64,000 bases of DNA from Elymus sibiricus (GCA_039707655.1 CM077671.1:245410595-245474594), one strand, 5' to 3'. Numbered from the stretch's first letter, positions 22,310 to 34,368 are shown. Notes: generated from the letters alone by a model not told the origin. Made by a program: numbers and translations.

Positions 22310-22860
22310 CACACATGTCGCATGTTTTTCTTAGGCTCGGCTTGATGGCCCGACGGTCGGGCTAGGCCCAGCCTCCATTTTTTTTAATCCAAAAGCCCAA
22401 ACCACCTAAAAATAGTGTTCTGGTGAAAATTCAGGCATAATAATGCATTATATTTAAAAAAGTTATTAAACAACTCATGTTTTAAAATAAATAGGAATAT
22501 ACCACTGTCGATTTATTTCATGATGGTCAAGCCTGGTTTGGGCTTGGGATTTCAGTATTAGGCTTTTTAAAAGCCCGGCCCGACGAATAGTCAGGTCTAT
22601 GGGCTTTAATTCGACCCATTACGATCGGGGTTTTTGTCAAAAACCCATTATGCCTCCAACTACTATTGCAGCAACGTGTTATAGCCTTCTCTCTCTCAAA
22701 AAAAAAGCAACGTGTTATAGCCTTATAGGCCGAGCCTAAAAAAAAAGCAACGTGTTAGGCCTAAACAAAGGGACGCTAATCTTCTTCTTCTTCTTCTTTT
22801 TTTTTTTAACACGGACGCTAATCTTCTTGAGGCGTAAGCTGTCTCTTTCTCTTTTCCCTC
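22310..22860. other. Upstream region of the OEP16-like gene
   Basis: Contains a GGCCCG-rich segment with inverted character (AGGCTCGGCTTGATGG near 22333 and AAGCCCGGCCCGACG near 22572) that may be a small hAT-type relic. It also holds three copies of AAGCAACGTGTTA (about 22687-22765), a (CTT)n run near 22780, and a duplicated ACGCTAATCTTCTT. No open reading frame is supported. Confidence 0.4.
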
Positions 22861-22865
22861 CCTCG

Positions 22866-22876
22866 TATATATATAG
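22866..22876 (+). promoter_or_regulatory. Probable TATA box of the OEP16-like gene
   Basis: TATATATATAG lies in a CT-rich context. A purine-rich leader follows, and a candidate 5' UTR splice donor (CAAGAG/GTTGGT) is near 22989. An acceptor (ATTTTTTCAG) at about 24331-24340 lies 17 bp before the start codon, implying a 5' UTR intron of about 1.35 kb. This is inferred from sequence only. Confidence 0.5.
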
Positions 22877-24357
22877 AGAAGGAAAATAGGTCTATCGACG
22901 CAGGGAAAACTCCGAAACACGAGGAAGAAGAGAAGCATCCGGAGGAGAAGCAGAAGCGAGCGGACGAAACCGAGGAGAGGAATCAAGAGGTTGGTTTGCC
23001 TGCCGCTGCCCTAACCTGTTCCGAGACTCTCCACGAACGCTTTTTTTATTTTATCCCCGCGATCGAGGTTTCTTCTTCGTTCGCCGTTTTCCCGCCTCCA
23101 ATTCGCCGACGGTTTCGTCGGCGTCGGTCCATGAAGATCGGGGCTGTCGGGGAGTCGCCGAGTAGAGATTTGATCGCCAACTCGCCGTCGATCGCGATCG
23201 ATTTGAACGTGCCCATGCTCTTTTTCTTCTCGTTCTTGGTTCCTGGCTTGGCTACGTATGTTACGCGATTCTCGCAGCAGTAGTGGCGATCAAGAGCTTT
23301 CGTTTGCGTGCTGCGATCTGCTCGATCATGTGAATCCGTGCTTTGCTTATTGGCTTATTGCGGTCTTGCAAAGATTAATTACTTATATGTAAACCGGATA
23401 TATCAACGGTGAGTTTGGCAACGAACGGCTGATGCCGGTACTGTAGTTCTGAACTTGGCTTTCCCATCTTGTTGAGCCTTCCCAATGCAAACCTGGAGAC
23501 TCTCAATGCAAACCTGGAGACTCTCTAAAACTTGTAGTAGGATTACTTATTTACTTTCTGAATTTCCTTTGTGAGCCTTTAAATTCTGAAAATATTTGGA
23601 GCATGAATTTGTGCTATGCAATGCCTTCCTGTGTTATGTACTAAACTTGCTGTGTTGTTTGCAATCGACTTTTTCTGTAGATCATTTACATGTAAATGAG
23701 ATTAATTGACTTTTTCTAAGAAACTGAATGACGTGTCTGAATTTTATAAATCTGGATATTATGTTCTTTAGCATGATCGGATAACGTGTAGAGTTTGCAT
23801 TTCAGTTAACTTCTAAACTTGAGTTTAGATGCTCATCTTCTGTGTACCAGAAGAGGACTTGCAAAACTTGATTTATTATGGAATTTTCAGAATTATACCT
23901 GTAAATCATAATCACTGAGATACTTATTTAGATTGCCGCCTTCTGTTGACTGGAAGGGTCAGTTTGTGATCAATATGTGTTCTATGCATACCATTCCTCC
24001 TGCAAGTTAGCTTCTAGAATTGTATACCTTAACTAAACGGTCAGACTCAGAGAACTGGTACAATGCTCTCAGCCTTTTTTTTGTACTCGCTGATATTTTC
24101 AATAAATAGCACTTTTATACGAAAATGATAGTTTAATAAGTATATTATTTAGTCGCACTATAACAAATGAACTGATCCTTCAGCGGTTTGAAATCATGTA
24201 GCACGCATAACATTGTTTCGTGTTGATGGCATTGCTTCCTTGACCTTATTCTTAATTAACTTGACTTAGTGCATTTACTGTTGCTTTTAAATTGTCATTC
24301 TCATTCATTATTGCTAACTTCTGCTGGATATTTTTTCAGTTTATTTTTTCAAGGAAC

Positions 24358-25718
24358 ATGGAGGGTTCCAGTTTGAGAGGTCCGGTAGATGATGGACTTA
24401 TCATGAAGACAAGCAAGGCTGCAGGCATTGGTTTAGCTGCTGGCAGCGTTTGGGGTTTGCTGGTTTCTATGCTGCACGATGGACCTAAGGTTGGCAGTAA
24501 TGTCAAGTTTCCTCAGCTGGTTAGAACTGGCAAGGTGTGTGGAAGCTACGCAGGAAGCTTGGCAGTTCTTGGAGCTACGTATGTAGGCGTAGAGCAGTCT
24601 CTTGAAAGGCTCAGGAAGAAGAAGGACTTCATTAATGGCGCTGTAGCTGGTTTTGCTGCCGGTGCAACTCTGGGTCTCAGAGGTAATTATCTAGACTAGT
24701 TGTTATGTTTAGCCTGAAATTTCTAGTTAGGTTAAATGACCGTCCTTGTGGATTATTTGCTTCCTTTATCAGAATTCAAAATTGTGAATTTTCCAGGCAT
24801 AGCATAAGTTCACACTGCATACTTTGATTGGATGTTTCAATCTTGTATGGTAATGTGGAACAAACATTGTGAAGATCTTTTAATTACATTATAAATCGAT
24901 CTTTAGTAATACTTTACAGAAGGTCTTGTATGGCAAGTATTTTGGATCTGTATTACTGGTTCATACAATATTTAACTACTTACAACATGTTGCCACTATT
25001 TTCGCTGGTGACGCGATGGTCAAAATATGTACACTGAATTAGCCTCAGTTGGGTGGGGCAGGTTCAAGTCCTTTGGCTTGTATTTGGATCCATTTTTAGC
25101 TTTATTATTTAAACATTTAGTTCTGCTTATTTGTGTTTCCATTATTTTGATAGTCCAAGTCAAAACAAAATGTCTGGAAATTAGACAGTATAAGAAAGAT
25201 GATGCTGCAAAGGTCAGTTTAGAACTAGATCTGATATTTTTCTGCAGACGCATGCAGAAAAACAATACAAGGGAAGGATAATCGCAAATTGGAAGTTGGG
25301 ATTCACTTGAGGATCTTGGCCTGGTTAGGAGTAGCAAAATCATGATATTGACATATTTGTAAAATAAAGTATCAGAATGAAACATTAGGGGATGTTTTAC
25401 TGTTATGTTTGACATAGTTTCACTTTAATGCCCCTTCCAATGCAGTATATATCTTAAGGAGGAATCTCCTCTTACCTATGTTTCCTATTATCTTCCACTA
25501 TGATGGCCCTAATATGCATGACTCTCTTTCTTCAGTGTGTTAGTAGCTTGTTCGAAATAGAAATTTCCTATTACTACCATACTAACATTTTCATCCTTGT
25601 ATGCACAGCCGGGAGACTCCCAACAGTCATCGTGTCAGGATCAGCGCTCGCTCTGACTTCGGTACTGTTGGATGTGACTGGAATGAGAACTGAGGAAGAA
25701 GAAAAAGTCCACCACTAA
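24358..25718 (+). CDS. Outer envelope pore protein 16-3-like (PRAT / Tim17-Tim22-Tim23 family)
   Basis: The coding sequence joins 24358-24682 and 25609-25718 (donor AGAG/GTAATT, acceptor TGCACAG/CC), giving 144 residues. The PRAT signature fits exactly: GATY at 72-75, ten residues, R86, three, D90, six, A97-G98, three, G102. About four hydrophobic segments with small-residue GxxxG spacing (roughly 20-38, 60-80, 90-108, 112-130) match the Tim17 fold. Best match from memory is the OEP16-3 branch, reported both in organelle outer envelopes and with mitochondrial complex I (B14.7). The C-terminal tail is short and acidic (EEEEKVHH). The start is chosen because upstream in-frame codons lie across a likely splice acceptor. 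Other PRAT proteins remain possible. Confidence 0.85.
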
Positions 25719-27350
25719 GTCAATATATCATCCTGAACAGCTGTATCTACAACTTCACTCAAGCAGTTCCATGTTTCTGTTCCATGCAATGCATACCAGA
25801 GGAGTTTCTTTGAATGTAGTCTGTTCATAGTAGAGGTAGTAAAAGGATATAGTACCATGTGGTAGTTGCTCCTCATCTGTTTCATGCTTGGGAAGTACTT
25901 TTAGCCTTTCATCCGCGCTTTGTGACTCGGATGTTTGAGTACGACATTGTTCTCCACTTATTCTGTGGATGCTTATTTTCATGAGTGTTATTATGATCGA
26001 CCTGACTGAGGCCATGTTGATTTATTGTTCGCTCTTCATTTCATTTGTTATATTTATTTCTTCTATTAATGAGTTGTGGTGCTATCTGCTATGTAGTGCA
26101 TCATGTATGCAGAAATTGCTTTTGGCTCTCGGGTTCCATGCAGCCCGGATTTTGAATTTTTCAAAAAGCTGATTTTTAAATAAAAAAATTCTATCATACA
26201 TACTGAGGGCTGGCCCTAGCCCTACACCATGGCAAGAAGTGCAGCAGAATAATGGGCCCTGGCACTTCAGTGAAGGAGAAAGTAGAACCAACATAGTGTT
26301 TGCTTACAAACTTAATCTCACCTTTCATGAGATGAACCGGGCCCTTGTGGATGCGGGTAATAGATGGACCAACCTGCATGAAAGGCGTGAATATGCAGGA
26401 TTGGGCTTCACGCGGGATGCCGACACAAGTATCCTTAAATGATATTAAAAAAACTGCCAACTATGCATTCTGTTAGCTACTAGGTAGCCATTTAAGATGT
26501 TGTTTGTGTTTTGAAGTTCTGTGTTCACATTTAAACAACTCCTGACCTCTTCGACAACATGAACTGTCTAGTAGACATGTCCTATGCTCCTGTTTGAGAT
26601 CAAATACAATGCGTTCTTGGGGCGCAACAAAGCGCGCCTTGACTTCTAGTTTAACTCTATCAACAAGGAATAAATAGTTAAGTTAGAATCATGGGGTTTG
26701 GCCCGCACCCATTTATATATCGAAAAGGTGTGATAGCATCGGGAGTCCTGACTCCCTCTTATCTGGCCCGTTCAGCAAAAACAAGATTCGTGCTCTGGCC
26801 TGGCCAGCAGCAGGCCATTTGCGGTGTCAATTTGATTAAGCAGGTCATTTAACCAGACAAACAGGACAGTTCCGTTTCGTTTTAGAGAGAGGCCTCGGGG
26901 TGTAGCGGAGCATCTCTTTGAGGTCTAGGGTGGCAAACACCGGCGGAGCTTAGTATAGTCTTGTGGGGGCTGTGGGCCTCCAGCTTTGCACAATTCTTTG
27001 AAGAAAAAATAAATAAATAAATTAGTTGGAAGAAAAATTAGTAGTTTACTTTCAGAAATGTACACATTTTGTGTTTGGCCCTCCCAGTAAGCAGAGTGGT
27101 AGGCAAGGCAGAAGACGAGGCGGGTCATGGTTGAATGGACACTAGATGACCCGTTGCGCCGATGGCGCAAAAAGCATCGGCCAGCCAAGTATCAAACCAT
27201 GTGCATGTGACAGTTTAATAGATATACTTTTATCTCATTATATGGTATCATGATAGATCAAAAGGAAGTAATGACATTGCTTGATAATAGCATACATTGA
27301 TTTCATAAAGCAAGTTGTAGTAGGATCAGTTCAGACACATAAAAATATTT
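25719..27350. other. 3' flank of the OEP16-like gene and intergenic sequence
   Basis: Presumed 3' UTR, then AT-rich intergenic DNA. Short open frames on both strands show no family features, and no transposon termini were recognised. Confidence 0.4.
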
Positions 27351-27363
27351 CAACACTGATTAG

Positions 27364-27507
27364 AGCATAAGTAAATATAAATTTAGTACCGATACATAGT
27401 GCTCTAAGAAGTTTACGATGAGCATAAGCAAATAGAAACTTAGTGCTGATACATAGTGTTGTAAGAGAACTCAGTGTTGTTACATGGTGCTCTAAGAAGT
27501 TTACGAT
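27364..27507. repeat. Short degenerate direct repeats
   Basis: GATACATAGTG occurs twice and GTTACATGGTG once, interleaved with two copies of GTGCTCTAAGAAGTTTACGA (about 27399 and 27488) and AGCATAAG(T/C)AAATA. The spacing suggests a small duplicated block of about 60-90 bp. Confidence 0.6.
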
Positions 27508-29800
27508 AATTATCTACAATGACCAAAGTATATAGCGAGAGATGCATCATATAGATGGTTGTGGTTATGAAGCGATGATCATCAGATAGAGCCTTCATTG
27601 CAGGTGCCATCGGTATCAAAAAAATGACTTCTTCGTCTAAGCAACTCTTCATAGTGGGTGTTATCGGCAGGTTGTCATTGCCTAAAGCAGAGACCCCTTT
27701 GATATCATCGTCGAGGCTCCAATAATACTTGTTTGTCTTCTGCAGAATCTCCTTTGATTGTAAAGTTGTATCGTTAGGACGATCGGCAATATATTCTGCT
27801 TGTGACAACGTATGCACATTAAACAACTTTCTATTATTGATCTGTCATCGGAATAATGCTAGACATGCATTGGTTGATAATACATATAACGGCATACTGG
27901 AGACACTTTTCATTATTACCTTCAACTAAATCAAACCTTGATGCGTATCAAGAGCAATAGTATTAGAGCCGACCAAGCTTTCAAACCATGCAAGTAAGAA
28001 TATTTAAAGACCGATTATAAATCCTTGAAGCATAAGGAAATAGATATTTAGGTATGATGTTCATACAGAGCTTTATATATTTCATTGCATGATAGTTTTA
28101 TAGGCAAACACCTAATCAAAAAATTATATAAGAAAGAGAGTTTTGGTAATTTCGGTAAAATACATCTCTTTCTCACTGTTACAAATCGTGTATTATTCTA
28201 TGTGATGAGAATTCAGAACACTTGACTGTCCCTGTTAAAGCCATGGTGGAAGTCATTGTGCTTATATATAAAGGTTGTTTATTAATAATACAAAGGAATA
28301 AATACAACAATCTGCTATTCTAATTGATTCTCTACTCCCCAGGTATTTTCCGCTTCCACGATTGACATCTGCAATACATGGCATATCTACATGTTATTTA
28401 TCATTCAGGTTTTGGTGTCCAAACTATGGTTCGCAAGGCCCGCCATCCATGTTGTCGATCTGCACATTTGACTTATTTTCTGCAAGAGCAAACGAAACCA
28501 AGATAGCATTAGCATGTTGTATCTTAGGCAAGTGACCAAAACACGAGAATGCTTGCCGGTAAAGGGGAGCAAGGAAATAATAACCTGAAAACATCCAATG
28601 AAGTAGTAATCCACCTAGCAAGAAGAACAAAGGCCATGGAATATTCAGTCAGCATTTGAAGACCTGATTTTCCCTCTGGATACATATCTTGAGAGTCACA
28701 AGAGATGATTTATTTTACGTGTGCCTCTTGTCAAGTCTTCCCAGCCAGCTGACAACTCTGTCTATCTTTTAGAGCTGCCAAAACAGAACAAATACAATTA
28801 ACTTTTAATTATAGAAGTTACACTCTGGTATGTATTTAAAGTCTGGGAAAATAATTGCATAGAATATGGAACTATGTCAAGTGTTTTTTACAGGAAGTTC
28901 TAAAGTAGCACAGCTTAAGACTTTTACCAACAGTTATTAAAGAAAATATGACTGTCAAACTCAATTAGAGCGTGTACAGCTAACACATGACAACAGCTCA
29001 GAGCGCAGACACCACAAACAGGGTACACGAAGTACAAACTGATTGTCATGCATGGACCTAAAGAGCATACAAAAGGAAAGCCTTAATTCAAGCACCAAGG
29101 GGTGAGTGTCAGAACAAAATTTTAAGTGCATAATAAATAAATATATGAATAGAGAACTTTGCTGAAATCTTCTCCCGGAGCATGAATAGAGAGATCGGAT
29201 GAAATCTACTACACCTCAAAAACATAGATAATTTGACTCTATTCATAGGTCCTCTCAATACCTACAAAGTGGACATATTTTACTAAATTTCAACTGTATG
29301 ATTAAATTATCAGGCAATCTTTGTAAGATAATGGCATACATTTTCAAAACCCTATATCCAAACACAAGAAGGTAATAAGAGAAACTGACCCATTTCCATG
29401 ATAAGGTTGAAAGGTAAAACAGAAGGGGCGTGCAAGAACACAAATCAAAGTTGATCTGGGTACTTACCTCTAGCTAAAATACATTTAATCTCCCTTTCCT
29501 ATAGAGGCATGCATAATCTCATGACTAAGATGGTGAGGTAAGAAAAATAACAGACCGAGCATACAAGAAATGAGAAGTTGATCTAAGTGCTTACCCGTAA
29601 TAGTATGCAACAACAAATACAGTGATAATTACCTCTTAACTGAAATATTCGACATTAAGAGAAGTGATAACAATATGGAACACCAAATCTGAAGGATACA
29701 CATACATATAAACTGCTAGATGATGAACGATTTCACATTAGTTCATCCCAAGAACACCTAGAAAGTATGGATTTTTTAGGTGCCTTGTAGATCGGTCTGA
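27508..29800. other. Intergenic AT-rich stretch
   Basis: No protein-coding gene supported. Several GTAAGT-like donors on the minus strand (about 29463, 29594, 29635) could belong to a noncoding transcript starting in the GC-rich island at about 30100, but no exon chain can be proven. Confidence 0.35.
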
Positions 29801-29959
29801 CTGATCTTCTTGTAGAGCTCACAAGTCCACCTGGAGACTTGATTCAGTTGGAAAAGAAACTGAATCAAATGGAAGGCAAGAACTGGATGGGGTAAAGAGA
29901 TGGTACCCGTGACTGTCAACGTTGGCGAGGCTGAAGGAGAAGGAGCAGCGGGCTAGATA

Positions 29960-30640
29960 CCTTGGGGACGAGCTGACACTCCCCAAGCCGCGCCCGTGAT
30001 CTTGACCGCCGGAGCGAGGAGGGGACGAAGAAAGCGAGCGATCCAGGAGCAGATCGAGCTGCCACCAACAGCCAGGTCGCACCCGACCTCGCCGACACAG
30101 ACCGACGCCGGCCGGTGAATCCCTCTCCTCTTTGGCTCTTTCCACTCTCTTTCTCCCTCCTTCCATTCCTTCTCTCTCCCTCTCATATTATTTGTCTCCT
30201 GCATGGACCGATCCATGGCGCTGCATCGAATCGAGCGCCGCCACCGTCGCCCATTGCCTACAGGTCACCGCCGCCGCCGGAGAAGCTCGCCTCCGCGCCC
30301 GCACGCCTCGGATCCAGCGGGCCGTCGCCGCGTGGTCCTCCTCCTCATGCATCTGCCCCTTCCTCTCCTCGCTCTCCTCACGCCCCGTGACCTGCGCGCT
30401 TGCGCCGACGGGGAGAGGAGAGGAGCCGACAGCCACGACCTCCTCCTCACGCATCTGCCCCTCCCTCTCCTCGCTCTCGCGCCGATGGGGAGAGGAGTGG
30501 AGCCGACGACGGCAAGAGGAAACAAGCCCGGCGACGACAGCAGATGGCGAGCGGACGAGGGAGAGACGATGGCAAGCGGGCGAGGACGAGGAAGCGGAGG
30601 CGAGCGAGGCACCCGGGAAGGTAAGAGGCGAAAAGGAGAA
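29960..30640. other. GC-rich, CpG-rich island with tandem duplication, no recognised product
   Basis: A sharp GC-rich block bordered by a CT-rich tract (30113-30190). Long overlapping frames on both strands are Arg/Pro/Ser-rich, as expected from GC bias. A unit of about 100 bp containing CATCTGCCCCTTCCTCTCCT is repeated as CATCTGCCCCTCCCTCTCCT (about 30350 and 30451). Composition resembles a plant promoter plus 5' exon, possibly the remains of a gene. Confidence 0.4.
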
Positions 30641-31109
30641 CATGACCCCGGTCAGCAACAGTGAAGCCCAGCACTATAACTCCTAGAGGCGCGGTAACTC
30701 CTGGAGAGACCCAAAGGGAAAACAGAACCTTCACCGACAGATGGGTCAAGTAGAAGAAGAGTCCACCTGCAGCGTCACATGGGCGAGAAAGAATGCGTAG
30801 CAACAAAAAAAGGCAGAGGCACTTATTTACCCACCGGGCTGCGCCAGCTAGCAACCAATCCCCGTGCGCGGCTGAGCACCCAAGAGACCGACACATGGAC
30901 CCACTCGCGTCTGGAACAGAGGAGGCACAGCCGGGTGCAAACGGAAACGGTGAAAAAACGAACCCCCACCCCGCACTGGTCGCACTGCACCCCACGTCAA
31001 CCCATGCCTGTGCCGCTGCACCCTACGTCAACCCACCTTTTTTGGAGACGCGCTGCACCCCATGTCACACCAAGTTTCCGCTGCGAGCGGCTTTCTGGAG
31101 GACGGACAC

Positions 31110-31350
31110 GCACACACGCGACGCCCGCTGCAGCCACTGGAAGTTGGCCCCGCGCATAAAGTTTGGCCCAGTCGTCATTGCCTGTAGCACGAGCAGCCTA
31201 CACGAACGAACGCGACGCCAACACGAGCAGCCATCGCATGAACCCGCACGCCAACCGACACGCACGAACACGACGCCCGCTGCAGCCGCTGGAACACTGG
31301 CCCCACGCACAAGGGTGGCCCAGACGTCATTCGTTGTAACACGAGCAGGC
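31110..31350. repeat. Diverged tandem duplication of about 153 bp
   Basis: ACGCCCGCTGCAGCC at about 31119 and 31272 each begins a similar block running through TGGCCC...CGTCATT to ACACGAGCAG/GCACGAGCAG. The spacer between them is rich in ACACGAACG words. Confidence 0.7.
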
Positions 31351-31977
31351 AATGTAAAAGAAAACAGACGCTCGGATGTTTGACAGAACGATCAAAAGGA
31401 CGATTGGACTACGGACCAAAGTCAAATGTGTGCGCCAGATCGATCCAAAAACGCGATGGCCTCAGGATGGCGGGTAGCGTAGCGAAGTTTATAAGAGAAA
31501 TACCACAGCACCCGGGGCAAGCCCAGCGCGCCACCTCGGTCACCTTTTTTGTCAACCCGTCAGGTGAACAGTATGTGTGTAGGCAGTTCTGGTTGGAAAG
31601 CTAGAGAACTCTATGTCTCGTCTCGCATGTCAAGAAGTAAGAAGAACGACAGAAATAAAACGCCCAGTGCATGACAGCCTACATCAGTCCATTTGTTTTT
31701 TTAATGGACGTGTTCATATGTTAGTATTCCTGACATAGCTGGAACTCCATGCCTGACATCACCGATGTAGGCTGGCCGGTTACAGCTCAGCTGGATTCTC
31801 CCCTACGATTAATAGTGCAGGACTAGGATATGCTAATCAAAATCGTGGTACAGGAGCGGGCGCAGATCTCTATGCTCTGTTTTCTGGATGGACATGTTTT
31901 CTGGATGGACAGTTGTGAAAATAGGGTGGTTAGACACCCGGGTTCTAAAAAGCCATTCTCTCCGACGCGGATTTGAT

Positions 31978-32365
31978 GAACATGGGTGCGCGTGCACCTT
32001 TTATGAAAAATAAATTCAAAAAATGCTAGAAAAAATCAAAAACATCTGAATTTATTTTAGTAATATACATAGTCAACCAGTATACTCGCGTATGAAGTTT
32101 CACGAAGAAATCACATCCGTGGTAATCTGGGCAAAAATGACAAAATTGAAACTATATTAAAAAAACACTGTTTGATGAATAGTATGGTCACAATTGTATT
32201 TTCTTCACTAAGAATACCATGGGTGTCAATACATCATGAAACTTTCCACGCGAGTAGAATGGTCGACTAAGTTTCTGACTGCGAAATTTCAGATTTTTAA
32301 AAAAAATTCTAGTATTTTTTATGAATTTACTATTCAAGTGGGTGCGCGCGCACCCATGTGCACCT
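31978..32365. mobile_element. MITE / foldback element with long inverted repeats
   Basis: The left end CATGGGTGCGCGTGCACC (about 31981) and the reverse of the right end, CATGGGTGCGCGCGCACCC, start inverted repeats of about 75 bp that continue through TAAATTCA and CTAGAA blocks. Internal inverted pairs (CTCGCGTATGAAGTTTCAC against GAAACTTTCCACGCGAG) extend the foldback. The tips are themselves palindromic. No open frame is present and no superfamily was assigned. Confidence 0.7.
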
Positions 32366-32639
32366 TTGTATTTTCGCATTCTCTCTCTATATATATTAAT
32401 ATATAGCACCGGGGAGGGGGATATTAGGGGGAACTCTGCCAGTACCACAATATATTTGTTTAATGGTTGTTTATGGTTCAGCGCGCACGTGCGTACGCAC
32501 ATGTATCATTTAATCACAGATACATGATATATTATGACCTGATTTCATAATTAAAATACCTTTTGTATGTAATTACGACTTCCTAATTATTTTCATGATA
32601 TGCAATATAGATTGATGAAAGTATTACTTTTACTCTATT

Positions 32640-33138
32640 ATACATGTTAGGTCCATTGTATAAGATTCGCACTAGGGCCTTCAAAATATTAGGGCCTGCC
32701 CTGCACATACTATTTAACTATGAAAGTACATGGTTTTTTAGCTCGCGTTATATTTCATCGTAACATTAGTATACATCTCTATGTACGTTGTATTGTTTCA
32801 TTTTTTTTTGAACTTGAGTTGATTTTGAGTTTTCAAAAATTTCGGGCTCCATGGAGCTCAGTAGCCAAAAAATCCTCACTCGTTGCTATATGAGCATGAT
32901 AAAGAGCAAAAGAGTAAAATCAGTCGGATGTTGCATCTAAGGGTGGTTTTTTAAAATGTTTTTGAAAGAAAAAGGTTGTTATTGTTGTTTAGCACTAAAA
33001 TTTATACCGTCTTTTTATGCATGGCATGCTTCATGTTCAACAAAGTTTAATCCTTTACTTACAAATAAAAATGGTTATTGGAAGAGACGGGGGAATATCA
33101 TCCTTTTGAATCAGAAAACATTACAAATATTGCTAGCT
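32640..33138. other. Possible hAT terminus and unassigned AT-rich sequence
   Basis: TTAGGGCCTGCCCTG near 32690 reads on the minus strand as a CAGGGC-type start like the terminal repeats of some grass hAT elements. The rest to 33138 shows no feature I can support. Confidence 0.3.
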
Positions 33139-33509
33139 AAGAGCATCTCCAATAGATGATGTAAATTTGGAGATGTAAAAGTAGGTGTTATATAATTTAC
33201 ATCACCAAAAAGTGGTTTTACATCTTCAAAAAAGAGCGAACTCCAACAAAAGATGCAAAACGAAGATGTAAAAGTGCAACTCCAACAGGTGATGTAAACT
33301 GGAGGTGCAAAACCGGTCGGCTGCCGCGCGACTGTTGTTCATCTGCGGCCGACCGCATTTGCACATCATATTTTCATAATTGTAGCAACAAAAGTGCATC
33401 GTCGATCATAGTTTTAAATTCTACAAGCAAAAGTCAATTGTCGCAAATGAAGTTGTTGGTCCAACAAATAAAAATGCACATGGACATCACTCAAATTACA
33501 TCCTTTCCG

Positions 33510-33690
33510 TGGCCGGATGCGGTAGCCTTCGGTGTGGACACATCTTCCTCCATGGCCAGCGACAAAGAAATGCACATGGACAACAAAGAAATGCACATGA
33601 TATTTTTTTACCTTTGTGACATATCATCGAACACGTTGGATGCGGTAGCCTTCGGTATGGACACATCTTCCTCCATGGCCAGCGGCGGAG
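33510..33690. repeat. Tandem duplication of about 124 bp inside the Harbinger-like element
   Basis: GGATGCGGTAGCCTTCGGT and ACACATCTTCCTCCATGGCC occur together at about 33514 and again at about 33638. The duplicated part encodes the MEEDVSIPKATAS segment on the minus strand. Confidence 0.8.
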
Positions 33691-34021
33691 GAGGAGGAGG
33701 TGGATAAGGAGCACCCTGGCCGGAGGAGGACGCCATGGTCGCCGACAGTTGCGAATCGACCGCCGAAACCGCGTCCGGCTTCAACTTTTTCGCTGGCCCG
33801 CCTAGGTTAGCCGCCAGTCGCTTGACGCCTCCATCGCGAGGCTTGGCGGCCGGCGGAGCGACGGCGACCAGCCGGGGTGAGGCGAATTGGCGCGGCGGCG
33901 ACGACATGGAGGCGGAGGCGGGCGCGTAGATAGGTGACGCGGAGGCGGCAGCCGCGGTGAGGTGGGTCAGGGCACCGGCGGCAGAGTCGAAGAAGGCGGT
34001 GGGGTCGTCGGCGTCGGCCAT
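33608..34021 (-). pseudogene. Ala/Pro-rich ORF of the Harbinger-like element, probably truncated
   Basis: From ATG at 34021 the frame encodes MADADDPTAFFDSAAGAL, an Ala/Ser/Pro-rich stretch, a basic patch (GGPAKKLKPD), a run of prolines and MEEDVSIPKATASNVFDDM, then stops. No DNA-binding domain is present, so it may be the N-terminal exon of a Harbinger ORF1 (Myb-like) gene whose rest is deleted. I do not recognise a defined family. Confidence 0.4.
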
Positions 34022-34368
34022 GGCGGCGGCAGCGGGCGGACGGGAGTCGGACGGCGACTGGTCGCACGGAAGGGGAAAGAACTGGCGGTTGGGCGGTTGA
34101 CGGGCGCATGGGATTTTACATCTCCTGGAGTTGGATATGTAAATTTGCAACTTCAAGTGGTATAGTTTACATTTCCGGGAGGCGGAGATGTAATTTTTTT
34201 TTACATCTACATCATCTCTTGAAGCACTGTTTTTTGACCTCTAAAGATACAAAAGGTAATTATTTTTATATCTACATCATCTCTAAGTGTAAGCGTCACT
34301 GCAGCACAGATGTTCCAAAATTCCAGGAATTGGCATCAACGAAACAGGCACAGAAACTCCATATGCTA

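Larger units (their letters stand above)
33141..34230 (-). mobile_element. PIF/Harbinger-like element beside the STR9 gene
   Basis: The left end is GAGCATCTCCAATAGATGAT, preceded by TAA (33138-33140). The right end is the degenerate reverse, ACATCTACATCATCTCTTGA followed by AGCACTG. The subterminal zones repeat ACATC/GATGTAAA words many times. These are the terminal sequence type and 3-bp target of grass PIF/Harbinger elements. It holds a minus-strand frame starting at 34021. It ends about 340 bp upstream of the STR9 start codon, so it forms part of that gene's 5' flank. Confidence 0.6.

Noticed and set aside
22996..23283. Open frame of 95 codons upstream of the OEP16-like gene
   Set aside because: It lies in the presumed 5' UTR intron, shows no family motifs and has biased composition.
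28390..29810. Multi-exon protein gene on the minus strand
   Set aside because: Splice-donor-like sites exist but no continuous coding frame or recognisable protein can be assembled.
30132..31383. Long Arg/Pro-rich frames in the GC-rich island
   Set aside because: Frames are open on both strands because of composition, with no conserved domain and a tandem duplication inside.
33608..34156. Host gene starting at 34156 on the minus strand
   Set aside because: The extended start reads through the element's subterminal repeats. The more likely start is 34021, and the frame lies wholly inside the Harbinger-like element.
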